In this document: in pieces, positions 34,645 to 47,939 of the stretch
Position numbering within the stretch: position 1 is the first letter of the stretch
Layout: each line of letters starts with the position of its first letter
Assembly: GCA_002292265.1 (NCBI GenBank)
Contig: DBBQ01000061.1
Location: 1-64,000 of the forward strand
DNA from: Flavobacteriaceae bacterium UBA980
GTDB taxonomy: Bacteria; Bacteroidota; Bacteroidia; Flavobacteriales; Flavobacteriaceae
Reading direction: 5' to 3'
DNA length: 64,000 nt
Notes under the pieces: model-generated
Seen by the model: the letters and a program-made list of their open reading frames with translations, nothing else
Told to the model about the DNA's origin: nothing
The model's database searches: none
Program-made: the position numbers and the translations under genes

Positions 34645-35430
34645 TTAAAGCTTCGCCAAAATTTCTTGAAGTCGTTGGATTCCTGCAGCTCTTGCTTTTT
34701 TGTTTGCCGATGAGGCATCCTCAGCCTCTCCAGCTCTAAAAAATCCATGTCCCGCTCCTTCATAAATAACTGTTTCAAAGGGCTGCTTATTTTGTTCCAT
34801 TGCGATTTTACTCATAGCTATAGTAGCATTCACACGGTTGTCATTTCCTCCGTAAAATCCATAGACGGGAACCTGAATGTTTTTATAGGCTTCCGCTTCT
34901 TTCGGACCCGTTCCATAGCATACTATGGCGGTTTCTATATCTGTACTTTGGGTAGCAAATTGAAACGACTGACTGCCGCCCCAGCAAAACCCAATAACGA
35001 CTACCTTGCCATTTGCTGCGGGAATTTTCTTGGCATAGTTTACCGTATTTTCCAAAATAGAACGAATGGAGGTTGGGTCCAGTTGATAAATTGCTGTACG
35101 TGCAGCATCTGAGTTTTCAAAAGCTGCAGTTCCGCCTCCGTCAGGAGCAGTTCCAGAGAGAAAATCAGGAGCAAGGGCGATGTACCCCATTTCTGCAATT
35201 TGGTCTGCCATACTTCGCGCCCAATCGTTTAGCCCTCTGTTTTCGTGAATTAGAAGTACAACTGGAGTTTTTTCAGACACTTCGGGATATACCAAAAAGG
35301 CTTGAGTTTTAGATTCTTGATCCACACTTACCCATTCGTGATGCCTCGGAGACGATTCCAAGCGTTCCAAGGGGTTTTGGGGCCATGCAATACTGAAAAG
35401 AGAGAAACAAAGGTAAAAGGCAGTTTTCAT
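34645..35430 (-). CDS. exported dienelactone-hydrolase family protein
   Basis: A 261-residue alpha/beta hydrolase with an N-terminal export signal (KTAFYLCFSLFSIAWPQ). The dienelactone-hydrolase elbow with a cysteine nucleophile is VIGFCWGGSQS, with RGLNDWARSMADQ upstream and GAGHGFFR carrying the catalytic histidine near the C-terminus. It is predicted to act in the periplasm. The natural substrate is unknown; many family members cleave lactones or esters unrelated to aromatic degradation. smpB lies upstream on the same strand, 49 bp away. Confidence 0.88.
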   Translation of the reverse strand: MKTAFYLCFSLFSIAWPQNPLERLESSPRHHEWVSVDQESKTQAFLVYPEVSEKTPVVLLIHENRGLNDWARSMADQIAEMGYIALAPDFLSGTAPDGGGTAAFENSDAARTAIYQLDPTSIRSILENTVNYAKKIPAANGKVVVIGFCWGGSQSFQFATQSTDIETAIVCYGTGPKEAEAYKNIQVPVYGFYGGNDNRVNATIAMSKIAMEQNKQPFETVIYEGAGHGFFRAGEAEDASSANKKARAAGIQRLQEILAKL

Positions 35431-35479
35431 AGGGAAAGTTTTAGTTAGGGTTGGTTATTATTGGATAAAGGTAAAAGGA

Positions 35480-35944
35480 TTATCCTTTTTTAAAACTCTT
35501 TTTAACACGATCTAGAGTTCTTTTGTTGTCTCGATCTTTGATGGTTTCGCGCTTGTCGTAGAGTTTCTTTCCTTTAGCTAGTGCAATTCGAAGTTTGGCA
35601 AAGCCTTTGTCATTGATGAACAGACGTAAGGGAACAATGGTCAATCCACTGTTTTTTACCTCTTTATACAGTTTTTTGAGTTCTTTTTTGTTTAATAAAA
35701 GTTTGCGTTGGGCTTTGGGACGGTGGTTAAAACGAGTACCAAAGGCGTATTCGTCAATGTTCATATTGACCGTAAAGAGTTCCCCACTTTCATTAAACTC
35801 ACAAAAACTTTCAGCAATAGAAGCCTTGCTGTTCCGAAGCGATTTGATTTCCGTTCCGGTCAGGACTATGCCCGCTGTGTATTCGTCGAGAAGCTCGTAT
35901 TCAAAGCGTGCGCGCTTGTTCTGTATGTTTACCTTTTTTTGCAC
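35480..35944 (-). CDS. smpB: SsrA-binding protein SmpB
   Basis: A 154-residue tmRNA-binding protein for trans-translation of stalled ribosomes. The fold begins VNIQNKRARFEYELLDEYTAGIVLTGTEIKSLRNSKASIAESFCEF, and the basic C-terminal tail LYDKRETIKDRDNKRTLDRVKKSFKKG is intact. The start is GTG at 35944 (MQKKVNI); no ATG is available upstream in the short gap to clpB. It follows clpB by 15 bp on the same strand. The tmRNA gene itself is not in this window. Confidence 0.95.
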   Translation of the reverse strand: MQKKVNIQNKRARFEYELLDEYTAGIVLTGTEIKSLRNSKASIAESFCEFNESGELFTVNMNIDEYAFGTRFNHRPKAQRKLLLNKKELKKLYKEVKNSGLTIVPLRLFINDKGFAKLRIALAKGKKLYDKRETIKDRDNKRTLDRVKKSFKKG

Positions 35945-35959
35945 GCTGCAAAGATAGTA

Positions 35960-38566
35960 TTAATCTGCGCTAGAGGCGGTATTGGGATTTCTAAATTTAA
36001 AACGGTCTTCCACAAAGTCCACTACTACTTCTTGATCTCTGCTGAGGCTTCCCACCAGCAATTCTTTGCTCAACGGATTCAAGAGTTGCTGTTGCAGTAC
36101 CCGTTTTACGGGGCGTCCTCCATATTGAGGATCAAAACCGAGATGTGCGAGTTGCGCTATCGCTTCCTCAGTCGCTGTAAGCTTGATTTCTTGTTTGCTA
36201 AGTCGCTTTTGGATGTGTTCGAATTGCAAACGGACAATCTGTTCAATTTCTTTTCGGGTTAAAGGCGAAAAAAGGACGATATCATCAATTCGATTTAAAA
36301 ACTCAGGACGCACTTGGATTTTAAGCAATTCCATCACTTTCTGCTTGGCCACTGTTTCAGCAGTCTCAAAAGCTTCATTGGTTTCAAAGGCAGATTGGAT
36401 TTCATGGCTTCCCAAGTTGCTGGTCATGATGATGATGCTGTTTTTAAAATCTGCTACTCGTCCTTTGTTGTCGGTCAGTCGACCTTCGTCCAATACTTGA
36501 AGTAAGAGATTGAAGGTGTCGGGATGGGCTTTTTCAATTTCGTCTAAAAGCACCACAGAGTAGGGCTTTCGTCGGACCGCTTCAGTGAGTTGTCCTCCTT
36601 CTTCATAACCCACATAACCCGGGGGTGCACCAACCAAACGACTGACAGCATGACGTTCTTGGTATTCACTCATATCGATACGAGTTAGATTTGTTTCCTC
36701 GTCAAAAAGCACTTCGGCTAAGGCTTTAGCAAGTTCTGTTTTTCCAACCCCTGTCGTCCCTAAAAAGAGAAAACTTCCAATGGGGCGGTTTTGGTCCTGC
36801 AAGCCTGCACGGCTTCTGCGTACAGCATCACTTACAGCAAGCACTGCTTTTTCTTGACCCACCAGTCGCTTGTGAAGCTCTTTTTCTAAATGAAGTAACT
36901 TGTCCTTATCCGATTGCAACATCTTACTGACGGGGATCCCCGTCCACTTAGCCAAAACTTCAGCAATATCGTCATAGGTAACCTCTTCTTTTATTAGGGC
37001 CTCCCCAGATTGGGACTGGGCGAATTCTTTTTGAAGATTGTGCATTTTGGTTTCGGCTTCCTGGAGTTTTCCATAACGGATTTCAGCTACCGTTCCATAA
37101 TCTCCTTCGCGTTCCGCTCGATCTGCTTGTGCTTTTAACTCTTCAATATCCGTCTTGGTCTGCTGTACGGCATCTACCACTTCTTTCTCTTGACTCCACT
37201 GTGCAAAAAGGGTGTTGCGTTCTTCTTTGAGATCGCTCAGCTCTTTTTGGAGTTGTTTGATTTTTGCCTCGTCTTTTTCCCGTTTGATGGCGACCAATTC
37301 AATTTCAATCTGACGGATCTTACGGTCCAAACTGTCCAACTCCTCAGGTTTGGAATTGATTTCCATTCGTAGTTTGGAGGCAGCTTCGTCCATCAGGTCG
37401 ATGGCCTTGTCAGGTAAAAAGCGGTTACTGATGTAGCGGTGCGATAAGGACACCGCACCAATGAGGGCATCGTCTTTGATACGGACTTTGTGATGGGTTT
37501 CGTATTTGTCTTTGATTCCTCTTAAAATGGAAATGGCACTTTCCAAATCGGGTTCGTCCACCAATACTTTTTGGAAGCGACGTTCCAAGGCTTTGTCTTT
37601 TTCAAAATACTTTTGGTATTCATCTAGGGTAGTGGCACCGATGGCGCGCAGTTCTCCTCGAGCTAGAGCAGGTTTTAGTATGTTGGCAGCGTCCATAGCT
37701 CCTTCGCCTCCTCCTGCCCCGACAAGGGTATGGATTTCGTCAATAAACAAAACCAAATCTCCGTCGCTGTGGGTCACTTCTTTAATGACACTTTTTAGGC
37801 GTTCTTCAAATTCCCCTTTGTATTTGGCACCAGCAATCAAGGCACCCATGTCCAAAGCAAAGATTTGTTTGTCTTTTAAGTTCTCAGGCACATCTCCATC
37901 GATGATACGATGTGCCAATCCTTCTGCAATCGCTGTTTTCCCTGTTCCGGGCTCCCCCACCAGTATGGGGTTGTTTTTGGTTCGTCGGCTCAGGATTTGT
38001 AGTAAACGTCGGATTTCCTCATCACGACCAATGACAGGATCCAGTTTTCTTTCTTTGGCAAGTGCGTTTAGGTTTTTTGCATATTTTTCTAAAGCGTTGT
38101 AGTTTCCTTCTGCAGAGGGAGAAGTCACTTTTTCCCCTTTGCGGAGTTCCTTTAGGGCGTCTTGAAGCTTACTTTTGGTAATTCCATGGTCCGAGAGCAT
38201 TTTGGAAAGGGTACCGTTGGATTCAAAAAGCGCTTGCAACAGATGTTCTGTAGCCACGTATTCATCCTGTTGCTTTTTGGCAAGCGCAATGGCATTCATA
38301 AGTGTCTGTGATGCTTTTTGTGACAAGACTTGAGCACCTCCTTCTACTTTTGAAAAGCTTTTTAAAGCACTTTCGTTCATTTGTTTTAAAAGGGGGTGTT
38401 GCACTTGCATTTTATTGAAGATAAAAGGCAAAACGGTATCGTCTACTTCTAGGAGTCCATAAAATAAATGCTCGTTTTCGATTTGTTGATGCCCCTTTTC
38501 AAACGCGTATTGCTGGGCTGCCTGAACGGCTTCTTGGGTTTTTAAGGTAAGATGATTCAAATTCAT
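35960..38566 (-). CDS. clpB: ATP-dependent disaggregase ClpB
   Basis: An 868-residue Hsp100 chaperone that dissolves protein aggregates with DnaK. The N-domain begins NLNHLTLKTQEAVQAAQQYA; the first AAA+ module has Walker A GEPGTGKTAIAEG. A coiled-coil M domain spans about residues 400-530 (KREKDEAKIKQLQKEL...). The second AAA+ module has GTTGVGKTELAKA and VLLDEIEKAHPDTFN. I chose the ATG at 38566 over a TTG 13 codons upstream because it gives the family start. An inverted repeat and TGTC half-sites precede the gene. Confidence 0.96.
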   Translation of the reverse strand: MNLNHLTLKTQEAVQAAQQYAFEKGHQQIENEHLFYGLLEVDDTVLPFIFNKMQVQHPLLKQMNESALKSFSKVEGGAQVLSQKASQTLMNAIALAKKQQDEYVATEHLLQALFESNGTLSKMLSDHGITKSKLQDALKELRKGEKVTSPSAEGNYNALEKYAKNLNALAKERKLDPVIGRDEEIRRLLQILSRRTKNNPILVGEPGTGKTAIAEGLAHRIIDGDVPENLKDKQIFALDMGALIAGAKYKGEFEERLKSVIKEVTHSDGDLVLFIDEIHTLVGAGGGEGAMDAANILKPALARGELRAIGATTLDEYQKYFEKDKALERRFQKVLVDEPDLESAISILRGIKDKYETHHKVRIKDDALIGAVSLSHRYISNRFLPDKAIDLMDEAASKLRMEINSKPEELDSLDRKIRQIEIELVAIKREKDEAKIKQLQKELSDLKEERNTLFAQWSQEKEVVDAVQQTKTDIEELKAQADRAEREGDYGTVAEIRYGKLQEAETKMHNLQKEFAQSQSGEALIKEEVTYDDIAEVLAKWTGIPVSKMLQSDKDKLLHLEKELHKRLVGQEKAVLAVSDAVRRSRAGLQDQNRPIGSFLFLGTTGVGKTELAKALAEVLFDEETNLTRIDMSEYQERHAVSRLVGAPPGYVGYEEGGQLTEAVRRKPYSVVLLDEIEKAHPDTFNLLLQVLDEGRLTDNKGRVADFKNSIIIMTSNLGSHEIQSAFETNEAFETAETVAKQKVMELLKIQVRPEFLNRIDDIVLFSPLTRKEIEQIVRLQFEHIQKRLSKQEIKLTATEEAIAQLAHLGFDPQYGGRPVKRVLQQQLLNPLSKELLVGSLSRDQEVVVDFVEDRFKFRNPNTASSAD

Positions 38567-38614
38567 AGCAATTTTTTTGTTCTGCTCTTGCAAAGGCTGT
38601 TCCAATTCAATTTT

Positions 38615-38661
38615 GCTGTCCTTTTGACAGCTAAATCCCTAGAAATCAAGACAAAATGACA
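38615..38661 (-). promoter_or_regulatory. putative stress-regulatory repeats upstream of clpB
   Basis: On the minus strand TGTCATTTTGTC (38661-38650) is followed by the perfect inverted repeat GCTGTC-AAAAG-GACAGC (38631-38615), 49 bp before the clpB ATG. The repeated TGTC half-sites and the gene's heat-shock nature suggest a regulatory site. No known operator such as CIRCE is recognised. Confidence 0.4.
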
Positions 38662-38810
38662 ATTCGAATGAGGCTTTCTTAATGATTTGACGTCTTGAAT
38701 TCCCTTCTGATCGTCTCTGTTAATTACTGTTGAATAAATCTTTTGAATTTGAAGAAATAGTTTCGATTTAGGTGAGTGAAATGCTTAATTTTACGCTTTA
38801 AAAATTTCTC

Positions 38811-40085
38811 ATGCAGCGCGATACGACGATATTTAATTTGATAGAGCAAGAAACGGAGCGACAGTCCAATGGAATTGAATTGATTGCTTCCGAAAATTTC
38901 ACCAGCCCCGCCGTGATGGAGGCCTGCGGATCTGTATTGACCAACAAATACGCGGAAGGCTATCCTGGAAAACGATATTACGGAGGCTGTGAAGTCGTTG
39001 ATGAAGTGGAGACTTTGGCCATTGAACGAGCAAAAAGTTTGTTTGGTGCAGCCTATGCCAACGTGCAGCCCCATTCAGGTTCTCAGGCCAATACGGCTGT
39101 TTTTCATGCCTTTTTAAAACCAGGGGACAAGATTTTAGGCTTTGACCTAGCACATGGGGGACATTTGACTCATGGCTCGCCAGTCAATTTTTCAGGGCGT
39201 TTGTACAAAGCTCATTTTTATGGTGTAGAAAAAGAAACGGGACTTTTGGATTATGAAAATATTCGAACTATTGCCAAAGAAGTACAACCTCAAATGCTCA
39301 TCGCAGGGGCATCTGCTTATTCTAGGGACATCGATTTTGCCAAATTTAGAGAAATTGCAGATGAAGTCGGGGCGTTTCTTTTAGCAGACATTTCCCACCC
39401 CTCTGGAATGATTGCTTCAGGACTCCATAGCAACCCTATTCCTCACTGCCACGTTGTGACCACCACAACCCATAAAACCTTAAGAGGCCCTCGTGGAGGA
39501 CTGATCTTGATGGGGGAGGACTTTGATAATCCTTTTGGTTTGACTTTTAAAAATGGAAATCCCCAAAAAATGTCGCATCTTTTGAATATGGCCGTTTTCC
39601 CAGGAAACCAAGGAGGCCCCTTGATGCATATCATTGCAGCAAAGGCCATTGCCTTTGAAGAAGCGCTACAACCTAGCTTTAAGGCCTATATGGAGCAGGT
39701 ACGGAAAAATGCTCAAGCTCTGGCCGCCGCTTTTGTAGCAAAGGACTACCATCTGATTTCTGGGGGAACAGACAACCACTTGATGTTGATCGACCTGCGC
39801 AATAAAAACATTACGGGGAAAGACGCAGAACTCGCTTTGGTTAAAGCAGAAATCACTGCCAACAAGAACATGGTTCCTTTTGACGATAAATCTCCCTTTG
39901 TGACTTCGGGTATCCGCATAGGAGCCGCCGCCATAACGACTCGAGGACTGAAGGAAAACGAAATGGGAATTGTTGTGGACTTAATTGACCGTGTCATCAC
40001 AAACTACGAAGACGAAATGACTTTAGCTGCTGTTGCCAAAGAAGTACACGCTTTAATGCAAGGACGGGCTTTGTTTAATGCCTAA
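38811..40085 (+). CDS. glyA: serine hydroxymethyltransferase
   Basis: A 424-residue PLP enzyme interconverting serine and glycine while charging tetrahydrofolate with a one-carbon unit. Visible are [40 protein letters not shown], the PLP lysine in [17 protein letters not shown], and [15 protein letters not shown] possible promoter is TTTCG at 38761-38765 with TAATTTTA at 38786-38793. The gene is divergent from clpB across 244 bp, which holds promoters and no gene. Confidence 0.97.
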   Translation: MQRDTTIFNLIEQETERQSNGIELIASENFTSPAVMEACGSVLTNKYAEGYPGKRYYGGCEVVDEVETLAIERAKSLFGAAYANVQPHSGSQANTAVFHAFLKPGDKILGFDLAHGGHLTHGSPVNFSGRLYKAHFYGVEKETGLLDYENIRTIAKEVQPQMLIAGASAYSRDIDFAKFREIADEVGAFLLADISHPSGMIASGLHSNPIPHCHVVTTTTHKTLRGPRGGLILMGEDFDNPFGLTFKNGNPQKMSHLLNMAVFPGNQGGPLMHIIAAKAIAFEEALQPSFKAYMEQVRKNAQALAAAFVAKDYHLISGGTDNHLMLIDLRNKNITGKDAELALVKAEITANKNMVPFDDKSPFVTSGIRIGAAAITTRGLKENEMGIVVDLIDRVITNYEDEMTLAAVAKEVHALMQGRALFNA

Positions 40086-40116
40086 CGACGACCATAAATG
40101 TATTGCGGGCGTGAGG

Positions 40117-40509
40117 CTACGAGCCCAACAACTCCAATACCTCCTGCGGAATCCGTTCTAGTTTCCCAGAATCTTTGTTGAGATAGCACCATTGGGTACT
40201 GCAACGTGCCAAAAGAGTGTGGGTTTGCTTTACTGCAATTTCTACAATCCGCTCGGAAAGAAATCCCTTACTTGCTTTTACGTAGGTCGTGAGAAGGAGT
40301 TCGTCTCCCAACTGAGCGGGCTGTTTGTATTCAATGTGATGACTGCGCACCACCCAAGTGTGAAAATGCAAAACGCTTTCGGCAGTTAAGGCTTCCCAAT
40401 GGGCTTGTGCCGCCTCCTGCACCCAATACAGGTACTGGACATTATTTACATGATTAAGCGTATCTAAATGTTCGGGGAGTACCGTACGTTCTAGTGTAAA
40501 GGAATTCAT
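40117..40509 (-). CDS. acyl-CoA thioesterase, YbgC/4HBT type
   Basis: A 130-residue hotdog-fold thioesterase with LDTLNHVNNVQYLYWVQEAAQAHWEAL, in which the D-x-x-x-H-V-N-N motif is typical of 4-hydroxybenzoyl-CoA-thioesterase-like enzymes. VVRSHHIEYKQPAQLGDELLLTTYV follows. Cytoplasmic, probably cleaving acyl-CoA; the chain specificity is unknown. It starts in the last 4 bp of the glutaminyl cyclase gene and is cotranscribed with it. Confidence 0.88.
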   Translation of the reverse strand: MNSFTLERTVLPEHLDTLNHVNNVQYLYWVQEAAQAHWEALTAESVLHFHTWVVRSHHIEYKQPAQLGDELLLTTYVKASKGFLSERIVEIAVKQTHTLLARCSTQWCYLNKDSGKLERIPQEVLELLGS

Positions 40510-41525
40510 GATTTGGGAACAATCTTAACTTCAAAGAGTTTATCCCAATTTTTCCCAGTGACAAAAAAAGTTTGCCGTTTCTTGTGGTAGGCAATTCCGT
40601 TCAAAACGTTGAGTTCGGGATGTTGAGTAACCTTTTCTTTAAGGCCCGAGAAATCTACTACGCCCTCTACCGCACCACTTTCAGGGTTGATAATCACCAC
40701 CACGTCCTTTTGAAATTGATAAGTATTAGCATAAATCTTTCCGTTCACCCATTCCAATTCGTTGATGTTTTTTAAGGCGGATTTGTGCGTCATTACTTGA
40801 ATACGACCTAGTTCGTTATACTCCTCAGGATTGAGTTTCCAAATGTTTTGAGTGCCGTCGGATTTGTAAAGAGTGTTTCCGTCATTACACAAGCCCCAAC
40901 CTTCTTTGCTTTCTCCAAAAGAAAAAGACTTTTGCATGTTTAAACTGGCTTTATCATAGACCAATCCTTTTTGAGCCTTCCAGGTCAATTGGACAATTCG
41001 ATCTTGAAGTACAGTTAAACCTTCTCCAAAGAAAGCATTGTCTAAAGGTTTGTTTTCTATGATTTTACCTGTCTTGAATTCTACTGTTCTCAGAGTTGAT
41101 TTTCCATTGAGACCTGTACTTTCGTAAAGGAGTTCTCCGTCAAATTCCAGCCCTTGGGTGTATGCGGTTCTATCGTGTGGATAGGTGTTGACTAACTCGT
41201 AAGTAAACAGTTTTGGGGGAGCTTCTGCTAGTAAAGTCAGTGTTGTTGTCGTTTCGTAGGTTTGCTCTTGATGGACTACTTGGGCTTTGAGTTCGTATTC
41301 TCCTAAGGGTTCGTCGGAAAACTGATGCTCCGCAGAAATGGGTTGATCGTTTAAAAAATAGGTAACCGTGTAGTCTTCCAGTGCGGTCTTGAGACTCAAC
41401 TGCAATTGAGCGGTTGGGGTTGCTTTGTCACCTTTTAGTCCTGTTTTAATTTTAAGGGCTGGGGCTTTAGGACCGCTGCAGGTCAGGAGCAAAAGGGCGC
41501 TAAGGGTACTCACAAATAATTTCAT
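40506..41525 (-). CDS. glutaminyl-peptide cyclotransferase, lipoprotein
   Basis: A 339-residue lipoprotein. The signal sequence LFVSTLSALLLLTCSG has a lipobox cysteine near residue 17. An Ig-like N-terminal segment (about 20-105) precedes the beta-propeller of plant-type glutamine cyclotransferases: YPHDRTAYTQGLEFDGELLYESTGLNGKSTLR, GEGLTVLQDRIVQLTWK, GWGLCNDGNTLYKSDGT, and NELEWVNGKIYANTYQ. It would convert N-terminal glutamine to pyroglutamate on exported proteins. It is upstream of and overlaps the thioesterase gene by 4 bp. Confidence 0.9.
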   Translation of the reverse strand: MKLFVSTLSALLLLTCSGPKAPALKIKTGLKGDKATPTAQLQLSLKTALEDYTVTYFLNDQPISAEHQFSDEPLGEYELKAQVVHQEQTYETTTTLTLLAEAPPKLFTYELVNTYPHDRTAYTQGLEFDGELLYESTGLNGKSTLRTVEFKTGKIIENKPLDNAFFGEGLTVLQDRIVQLTWKAQKGLVYDKASLNMQKSFSFGESKEGWGLCNDGNTLYKSDGTQNIWKLNPEEYNELGRIQVMTHKSALKNINELEWVNGKIYANTYQFQKDVVVIINPESGAVEGVVDFSGLKEKVTQHPELNVLNGIAYHKKRQTFFVTGKNWDKLFEVKIVPKS

Positions 41526-41614
41526 ATCAATAAACCGTTCGGGGTTTCACAAGGGACGAAATTAAGCATTTAAAATGATTGTTGAAATCAATGTAAGGGG
41601 TTATCTTTGCACCC

Positions 41615-41710
41615 GGGCAAGTCCTACACAACCAGCTCCTGCTGAATCCCCCAGGGTGGGAACGCAGCAAGGGTAGGCGGTCGTAGCGGTGTGATGTAGG
41701 TCGCTTGCCC
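41615..41710 (+). ncRNA. ffs: signal recognition particle RNA (4.5S, small bacterial type)
   Basis: The RNA folds into one long hairpin: GGGCAAG at 41615-41621 pairs with CTTGCCC at 41704-41710, and CCTACA pairs with TGTAGG. The apex carries the conserved SRP domain IV core, with CCAGGGTGGGAACGCAGCAAGG matching the CCAGG..GGAA.G.AGCA pattern that binds Ffh. A run of nine T follows immediately (41711-41719). It works with Ffh and FtsY, not in this window, to target membrane proteins. Confidence 0.93.
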
Positions 41711-41719
41711 TTTTTTTTT
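41704..41719 (+). terminator. T-tract terminator of the SRP RNA
   Basis: The closing stem of the SRP RNA (CTTGCCC) runs straight into nine T residues at 41711-41719, forming an intrinsic terminator that uses the RNA's own hairpin. The SDR gene starts 6 nt later, so readthrough may supply part of its transcription. Confidence 0.7.
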
Positions 41720-41724
41720 AGTCC

Positions 41725-42531
41725 ATGTCCAAAGTAGTTTTGATTACGGGTGCCTCTTCTGGCTTGGGAAAAGCCACAGCCTGCCATTTGGCAGATTTGG
41801 GCTATGTGGTGTACGGGACATGCCGAAATCCCAACCAATATGAAACCCCTCCTAACTACAAACTAATTTCCTTGGATTTAAATCAACCCACTTCCATTCA
41901 AAGTGCAGTGGAAGAGCTTTTGGGAGAAGAAGGTCGCATTGATGTATTGATCAACAACGCGGGTTCCGGAATCATTGGTCCGATGGAAGAATTGGAAATT
42001 GATGCTCTGCGTGCCAACTTTGAAACGAATTGTTACGGACCCTTACTACTGATGCAGAAAGTGCTTCCTGTCATGCGCAAGCAAAAAGAGGGTTTTGTTG
42101 TTTCTATTACCTCGATTGGATGTGCGATGGGGCTTCCCTTTCGTGGAGCCTATTCAGCTTCCAAAGGGGCCTTATCCTTGCTTACCGAATCCCTTCGCAT
42201 GGAGGTCAAACCCTTTGGAATCAAAATGTGTACAATAGCGCCCGGTGATTTTGTCTCGGATATTGCCTCAAGACGTTACTATGCGCCCCAAAAGGAACAA
42301 TCTCCTTACGAAGCGATATACAAAAGAAATCTAGCGACGATAGATGCACATGTATCCTCAGGAATTCAACCTGAAGTAATTGCCCATAAAATAGCACGTA
42401 TTTTACCCCAAAAAAATCCAAAAGTTCACTACAGAGTGGGTGCACCTTTGCAAAAATTTTCAGTAGTTTTAAAAGGGATTTTACCCAGTCGCCTTTTTGA
42501 AAAACTATTACTACTCTTTTTTAAAAATTAA
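41725..42531 (+). CDS. short-chain dehydrogenase/reductase
   Basis: A 268-residue classical SDR. The cofactor motif is [19 protein letters not shown], the structural motif NNAGSGI, the catalytic serine lies in SITSIGC and the catalytic pair is YSASK (Y-x3-K). The arrangement and length resemble retinol-dehydrogenase-like SDRs; substrate unknown. Cytoplasmic with no membrane helix. It starts 6 bp after the SRP RNA T-tract, and transaldolase follows after 10 bp. Confidence 0.88.
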   Translation: MSKVVLITGASSGLGKATACHLADLGYVVYGTCRNPNQYETPPNYKLISLDLNQPTSIQSAVEELLGEEGRIDVLINNAGSGIIGPMEELEIDALRANFETNCYGPLLLMQKVLPVMRKQKEGFVVSITSIGCAMGLPFRGAYSASKGALSLLTESLRMEVKPFGIKMCTIAPGDFVSDIASRRYYAPQKEQSPYEAIYKRNLATIDAHVSSGIQPEVIAHKIARILPQKNPKVHYRVGAPLQKFSVVLKGILPSRLFEKLLLLFFKN

Positions 42532-42541
42532 ATCACTAACT

Positions 42542-43195
42542 ATGAAATTCTTTATTGACACTGCCAACTTAGATCAAATCCGTGAAGCCGAAGCCCTTGG
42601 GGTTTTAGACGGGGTAACGACCAATCCCTCGCTGATGGCAAAAGAAGGCATCACAGGAGAAAAGAACATCATTCAACATTACGTCGATATTTGTGAACTT
42701 GTGGAGGGCGATGTATCCGCAGAAGTCATCGCGGTAGATTTTGAGGGCATGGTTAAAGAAGGGGAGGCCTTGGCAGCCTTACACCCTCAGATTGTCGTAA
42801 AAATTCCTATGATCGAAGAGGGAATCAAAGCCTTAAAATACTTTTCTGACGCTGGAATCAAGACCAACTGTACGTTGGTTTTTTCTACTGGACAAGCCCT
42901 ACTGGCAGCCAAAGCGGGTGCCACCTATGTTTCTCCTTTTATCGGTCGTTTGGACGACAATTCTACGGACGGGCTGGAGTTGATCGAAGACATTCGTTTG
43001 GTTTATGACAACTACGCCTATGAAACGGAAATCCTCGCCGCTTCTGTTCGCCATACCATGCATATTGTAAACTGTGCAAAAATTGGTGCAGATGTAATGA
43101 CAGGACCCCTATCTGCGATTAAAGGCCTACTAAACCACCCCCTTACGGATATTGGACTGGCAAAGTTTTTAGCCGATCATAAAAAAGGGAATTAA
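42542..43195 (+). CDS. transaldolase / fructose-6-phosphate aldolase family (TalC type)
   Basis: A 217-residue small transaldolase. The start [17 protein letters not shown] is family-typical and the Schiff-base lysine is K87 in [20 protein letters not shown] and [14 protein letters not shown] [15 protein letters not shown] are present. It connects the pentose-phosphate pathway with glycolysis, and short members may instead act as fructose-6-phosphate aldolase. I chose the ATG at 42542; the frame is open upstream, but overlaps the SDR gene. The stop interlocks with the convergent thioredoxin-like gene by 4 bp. Confidence 0.93.
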   Translation: MKFFIDTANLDQIREAEALGVLDGVTTNPSLMAKEGITGEKNIIQHYVDICELVEGDVSAEVIAVDFEGMVKEGEALAALHPQIVVKIPMIEEGIKALKYFSDAGIKTNCTLVFSTGQALLAAKAGATYVSPFIGRLDDNSTDGLELIEDIRLVYDNYAYETEILAASVRHTMHIVNCAKIGADVMTGPLSAIKGLLNHPLTDIGLAKFLADHKKGN

Positions 43196-44574
43196 ATTCC
43201 CTCTAACACCTGTTCAAACTTGGGATCGGAAAGATTCCCAAAACCTTGAAGGAGCTTCCCTCGAGAGTTAAGGACAATACTTTTATTGAGCAATGTCAAT
43301 ACCCAAGCCTTACTTGCTTTTTCAAAATCAATTAAAGCAAACTGATCTTCTGGGTTGAGTTCCATCATTTTTTGAACTTGATCCACCAAGGCGTTATAAG
43401 GTTGAATACAAATTCCCACAAAACGAATCTCTGGGTACTGTTCTTTTAGCCGCAATACTCGGTCTAATGTGTTGCGGTATTGATTCATTTGTGTCTGTGA
43501 CCAAAAATAGAGTACCGTAGGTTTGCCATTGGACAATGAAGCGCTGCTGACGACTTCACGCTTGGCATTTTGCAGTTGAACTTTAGGCAGGGGTTTTCCT
43601 ACGTCCATTCTGCTGATGTCAGAGTGCAATTCCAAAACTTCTGCCAAATAACTGGGAGAGCTGTTTACGGTAATATAATATTGTATAAAGCGTTCGTGTT
43701 CGTCGTGGTTGGAAAAGTTTAAAACTTCTTCAAAGGCGAGGGCTCTCGCGATATTATTACGAAGCAGGTTCCCGGAGATCTCCCGATCCAAGACCTCCAA
43801 ACGTCGAATATTGAAATCCGTGGTTTGTTTGATTTTAAAATAGGCCTCTTCCGATTTCAGTGCCTTTTGACTGATGTAGCTGATGATGTAGTTGACGTAA
43901 GGATCAAAAAATGCTAGGTCGTTATCTCCGTAGTTTAAAAAGCGTCTGTAACTGAAAAACAAACTGTCCTCTTCTTCTGTCCACTGCGCACCGCGAAGCA
44001 GTGCATATCGCTCGCGGATGTTGGCATAGGGATAAATGTAGGCGGCCTGAGTGACCTTTTGAGCTATGGGACTCAATGTGTTTAGCGAATCCATCTGAAT
44101 CAACAACTGCTTTTTTTCAAGCAGCAAAGAATCAATAATGGCGTTAAAAGTGCGTTTATTATTCGAATATTTTGAAGAGAGGTAGTTGTTTTCTGTTTCT
44201 TGTTTTAAAAACAGCTCTAGCAAAAAGTTGTTTTTGGATGCGCCCACTCCGGAATAAACCATGGACTCGTCAAAAGCCGCCGCATTGATCCGTACCCAGA
44301 GGCTGTCTTGGTCTTCCAAAAGTAGCGTCTGGTATTCGGGCAAGTGTTCCAGTTTATAAATCCCGTCAGGAAGAGAATCGTACTGACGTTGAAATCTCAA
44401 GTTTTCTCCTAAGTCCAACATTTCAATCACCTGAGATCCCTGATATAGAGTTACCGCACGAGAGGAAGGGTTAACTATCTGTCCTCCCAGGAAAATACCG
44501 CTATGTGAATTTTTCTCAGCCTGGCAGCTTAAAACAACTCCCAGAAGAAAAATGAACCCAATTCCTTTTTTCAT
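43192..44574 (-). CDS. TlpA-like lipoprotein without a CxxC active site
   Basis: A 460-residue lipoprotein with signal [14 protein letters not shown] (cysteine near residue 17). A long helical middle domain and a C-terminal thioredoxin fold starting near residue 325 ([15 protein letters not shown]...[15 protein letters not shown]) follow. The usual WCxxC is replaced by W-S-Q-T-Q, so it cannot catalyse dithiol exchange; the cis-proline region is still recognisable. I chose the ATG at 44574, six codons into the open frame, because it gives a clean signal peptide. Function unknown; probably at the periplasmic face of a membrane. Confidence 0.8.
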   Translation of the reverse strand: MKKGIGFIFLLGVVLSCQAEKNSHSGIFLGGQIVNPSSRAVTLYQGSQVIEMLDLGENLRFQRQYDSLPDGIYKLEHLPEYQTLLLEDQDSLWVRINAAAFDESMVYSGVGASKNNFLLELFLKQETENNYLSSKYSNNKRTFNAIIDSLLLEKKQLLIQMDSLNTLSPIAQKVTQAAYIYPYANIRERYALLRGAQWTEEEDSLFFSYRRFLNYGDNDLAFFDPYVNYIISYISQKALKSEEAYFKIKQTTDFNIRRLEVLDREISGNLLRNNIARALAFEEVLNFSNHDEHERFIQYYITVNSSPSYLAEVLELHSDISRMDVGKPLPKVQLQNAKREVVSSASLSNGKPTVLYFWSQTQMNQYRNTLDRVLRLKEQYPEIRFVGICIQPYNALVDQVQKMMELNPEDQFALIDFEKASKAWVLTLLNKSIVLNSRGKLLQGFGNLSDPKFEQVLEGI

Positions 44575-44645
44575 ACCGTTCAAAATTACCAATTTTTATG
44601 TGTAAAAATCTTAGAATGCTGTTAAATCACTCAATTAGATTTGTG

Positions 44646-47893
<3,248 letters not shown>

Positions 47894-47939
47894 GGGTTGT
47901 TTAAATCAAATGTTTCGATCTAAATTTAGGAAAACTAAT

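Noticed and set aside
35473-35489. AAAAGGA-TTA-TCCTTTT hairpin overlapping the smpB stop codon
   Set aside because: The stem is AT-rich and spans the stop codon; it may be chance. I did not list it as a terminator.
41527-41838. 103-codon minus-strand open frame across the SRP RNA and the SDR gene start
   Set aside because: It runs antisense to a well-supported structural RNA and to the first codons of a real SDR gene, and the product has no recognisable domain.
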